This document shows positions 6,393 to 6,824 of a stretch of DNA of 6,824 nucleotides, piece after piece (position 1 is the stretch's first letter; each line of letters begins with the position of its first letter). The DNA is from an uncultured Collinsella sp. GTDB lineage: Bacteria; Actinomycetota; Coriobacteriia; Coriobacteriales; Coriobacteriaceae. The notes under the pieces are model-generated. The model searched no databases. It was not told where the DNA came from and saw nothing but the letters and a program-made list of their open reading frames with translations. Location of the stretch: assembly GCA_937969105.1 (NCBI GenBank), contig CALBUZ010000006.1, positions 1 to 6,824 on the forward strand. Direction: 5' to 3'. The position numbers were made by a program, and so were the translations under genes.

Positions 6393-6824
6393 CTATCGAT
6401 AAGACACAGACTGCTGCGAATCCTTGACCACAACATCGTGGGCGCCGCCTTCGACGATGGAGGTGGAGCTGACCAGCGTTAGGCGTGCCTTTTCCTGGAG
6501 CTCGGGGATCGAAAGGGCACCGCAGTTGCACATCGTGGACTTAACCTTGTAAAGAGTGCCGCCCACACCGTCCTTGAGGGAGCCGGCGTACGGGACGTAG
6601 GAGTCGACGCCCTCGACGAAGCTGAGCTTCGCGGCGCCGCCCAGGTCGTAGCGCTGCCAGTTGCGGGCACGCGCGGAACCCTCGCCCCAGTACTCCTTCA
6701 TGTACTGGCCGTTGACGTTGACGCGCTCGGTCGGGCTCTCGTCGAAACGGGCGAAGTAGCGGCCCAGCATCATAAAGTCGGCACCCATGGCAAGGGCGAG
6801 CGTCATGTGGTAGTCGTAGACGAT
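6393..6824 (-). CDS. guaB: IMP dehydrogenase, C-terminal 143 residues (partial, starts beyond the right edge)
   Basis: IMP dehydrogenase oxidises IMP to XMP with NAD+, the committed step to guanine nucleotides. The visible part covers the end of the TIM barrel and the active-site flap. [20 protein letters not shown] (visible residues 1-20) runs into [11 protein letters not shown], corresponding to the IMPDH stretch around ALALGADAVMLGxxxAGTxESPG. The flap region YWGEGS (45-50) is followed by QRYD (57-60), whose Arg-Tyr fits the family's catalytic pair, and [11 protein letters not shown] (71-81) fits the family EGxxxxVPYKG motif. The catalytic Cys loop, CBS domains (if any) and start lie outside the window. 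The reading frame is open to position 6824; the ATG at 6806 is internal. GMP reductase is less likely because of the Arg-Tyr flap. A hairpin downstream probably ends the transcript. Confidence 0.9.
   Translation of the reverse strand: MVYDYHMTLALAMGADFMMLGRYFARFDESPTERVNVNGQYMKEYWGEGSARARNWQRYDLGGAAKLSFVEGVDSYVPYAGSLKDGVGGTLYKVKSTMCNCGALSIPELQEKARLTLVSSTSIVEGGAHDVVVKDSQQSVSYR

Overview
All coding sequence in this window reads on the minus strand. In transcription order the genes are: the 3' end of an IMP dehydrogenase gene (guaB type), leuS (leucyl-tRNA synthetase, complete), rimP, nusA, and the 5' two thirds of infB (cut by the left edge). The DNA is GC-rich, and the proteins look like a high-GC Gram-positive. 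The short NusA with an acidic Cys/His tail and the direct nusA-infB order suggest the class Coriobacteriia (Collinsella-like). That placement is inference from protein style, not a search result.

Layout from high to low coordinates: 6824-6393 is the guaB 3' end, followed by a 15-bp perfect hairpin (6310-6344) that probably ends its transcript. Positions 6284-6144 form a roughly 141-bp palindrome whose main arm has 28 Watson-Crick pairs plus one G.U pair, set directly against the leuS Shine-Dalgarno. leuS (6133-3557) ends at a strong intrinsic terminator (3492-3533). An extended -10 promoter follows (3378-3406), then an intrinsic terminator-like hairpin (3318-3352) lying between that promoter and the rimP Shine-Dalgarno. 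rimP (3299-2805) and nusA (2803-1556) are separated by one base. A 91-nt gap with two GC-rich hairpins separates nusA from infB (1464 to beyond 1).

How it fits together: rimP-nusA-infB is the widespread operon linking 30S maturation (RimP), transcription elongation and termination (NusA) and translation initiation (IF2). The terminator in its leader suggests attenuation, plausibly feedback by NusA on its own operon. leuS supplies charged leucyl-tRNA, and the IMP dehydrogenase makes the committed step to guanine nucleotides; both appear to be separate transcription units.

These are ordinary housekeeping genes and I see no defence system, phage gene or transposase gene. The unusual material is in the non-coding gaps (leuS palindrome, rimP leader terminator, nusA-infB hairpins) and in the Cys/His tail of NusA.
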